Assembly (NCBI RefSeq): GCF_022539315.1
Contig: NC_066313.1
Location: 63,925,934 to 63,989,933 of the forward strand
DNA length: 64,000 nucleotides
Origin: Serinus canaria
Taxonomy: Eukaryota > Chordata > Aves > Passeriformes > Fringillidae
Reading direction: 5' to 3'
The translations under genes and the position numbers were made by a program. A model generated the notes under the pieces. That model was not told the DNA's origin. It saw only the letters and a list, made by a program, of their open reading frames with translations, and did not search any database. Shown in pieces: positions 63,061 to 64,000 of the stretch (the stretch's first letter is position 1; each line of letters begins with the position of its first letter).

Positions 63061-64000
63061 CAGTAGCTGACACCAATAGGCAGATAGACAACAGCGGAAA
63101 ATTCACCCCAGCTCTTGGGCTATCGTTGTATGAAATACAGGTTGACTATGAAAGTCACGTGGAGCCCAGTAAATTCCCAAAGTCTCCAAAAACATCAGTA
63201 ACTCAGGGCACACTCTGCTGTGTACTGCTATGCAGAACCCTGATCATCATAGTCTTATACCCTGAAGCATGGATTGTTTGTATTTTAACAGGTATTAATA
63301 CAAATGTTACTGCAGTCACACAACTACTCAGATCTTTAAAAAGAAATTTCCACAGTATTTGGTTTAGCCACCTCCTGCATCAGAGAATGTGTGGCTTGAA
63401 GGAAGAAGATGGACCAAATCACAGCCCGTACCTCTGCCAGGAGCTGCCATCTCTGTGATGCTACATACATCCTCATCCTCCAAAAAACCTCAGGTGCTAC
63501 ATAAGTATATTTTGTTTACAGACTTCTGTACTTCTCAAGTACTATAACCTTTCTTTTCTCTTTCAGGGCAAAAGGGAAAGACTGACAATCAAACCAATCT
63601 CAAGACAAATATTCATTCCGAAGTGTAAGCCTACATTACAAAAACAAGTCCAGCTGCACTGGTTACTGTCACAACTTTCACCACTTCTTACCAGGGTTTT
63701 AATAAAATCCTGCTCTACCTAGCATGTGCTCACAAAATTATCACTGACTGGGTTAGCATTTCTCAAGAATGTATTGACATAATGTAACTATATTTACCCC
63801 AACTTTGCACCGAAATGGGAGCATGTACAAGATTAGGCACAAGTCTTTATGAAACGCAAGAATTCATGCTGACAAATGAACACTGCTACCCAATATAAAA
63901 CTCACATCATTTTATCACCTTCATACCAATCCACCCCATATTGCAATCCACCCCATATTGCATTCACCCCACACTAAAGAACAGAAACTTTGAAATATGA
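63061..64000. other. Non-coding stretch at the right edge
   Basis: The 110-codon frame at 63126-63458 has no recognisable domain and follows a possible CR1 remnant. A 17-base tandem repeat ends the window (63927-63971). No gene is supported. Confidence 0.45.
63927..63971. repeat. Tandem 17-base repeat, about 2.6 copies
   Basis: CAATCCACCCCATATTG occurs twice without a change (63927-63943 and 63944-63960), followed by a partial copy CATTCACCCCA. It is a small minisatellite-like array that may be length-variable. Confidence 0.85.

Noticed and set aside
63126..63458. 110-codon open frame near the right edge
   Set aside because: No recognisable domain. It follows a possible CR1 remnant and lies in mixed, ordinary sequence.
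1..64000. CRISPR arrays, tRNA, rRNA, snRNA or well-known microRNA genes
   Set aside because: Looked for B-box-like text, spliceosomal RNA starts, familiar microRNA seeds and regularly spaced repeats, and found none. The only regular repeats are microsatellites and two small tandem duplications.
1..64000. Endogenous retrovirus or LTR element
   Set aside because: No paired long terminal repeats, primer-binding site or recognisable gag/pol reading was seen by eye. Very degraded fragments cannot be excluded.

Overview
This 64 kb window looks like vertebrate nuclear DNA, most likely from a bird. It is AT-rich and repeat-poor. Its recognisable interspersed repeats are almost all CR1-type LINE fragments, with the typical CR1 3' end and short ATTCTGTG-like tail. 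There are no Alu/B1-like SINEs and no long LTR elements that I can see. Another CR1-rich sauropsid (crocodilian, turtle) cannot be excluded from sequence alone. Nothing suggests a prokaryote: there are no operons, no ribosome-binding-site-led gene rows and no CRISPR array.

I find no protein-coding gene, exon or RNA gene that I can defend. The open reading frames are short (the longest is 155 codons at 15639-16106), none is recognisable as a known protein, and several lie inside CR1 fossils. The window is best read as an intergenic stretch or part of a very large intron.

Layout: 1-3.7 kb is plain AT-rich sequence with a GATA/E-box cluster near 2.6 kb. A plus-strand CR1 lies at 3.69-4.05 kb. 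A tail-to-tail CR1 pair lies at 6.59-7.31 kb (short plus-strand 3' end against a longer minus-strand copy). Conserved-looking, homeodomain-site-rich stretches follow at 8.64-8.99 and 10.98-11.14 kb. An ancient CR1/L3-like LINE is at 20.43-20.96 kb, a GATA tetranucleotide array at 22.91-23.02 kb, and a longer plus-strand CR1 at 29.61-30.26 kb. The only CpG island is at about 37.13-37.96 kb, preceded by a small GC-rich spike at 36.24-36.36 kb. The right half (38-64 kb) is again AT-rich, with several stretches whose motif density resembles conserved non-coding elements (43.0-43.7, 45.0-45.47, 46.3-46.44, 48.84-48.97, 50.15-50.35, 52.02-52.23, 57.82-58.2, 58.42-58.79 kb), a MIR-like SINE remnant near 52.5 kb and weak CR1 remnants at 54.3 and 63.0 kb.

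If one idea links the parts, it is a regulatory landscape: one CpG island carrying POU, homeodomain, YY1-like, TGACAG and TCF/LEF-type sites, surrounded by scattered enhancer-like stretches with little coding sequence. That pattern is known around developmental transcription-factor genes, but the target gene is not visible here. The regulatory calls rest on motif content by eye, not on alignment. I did not find a new biological system that I can support.
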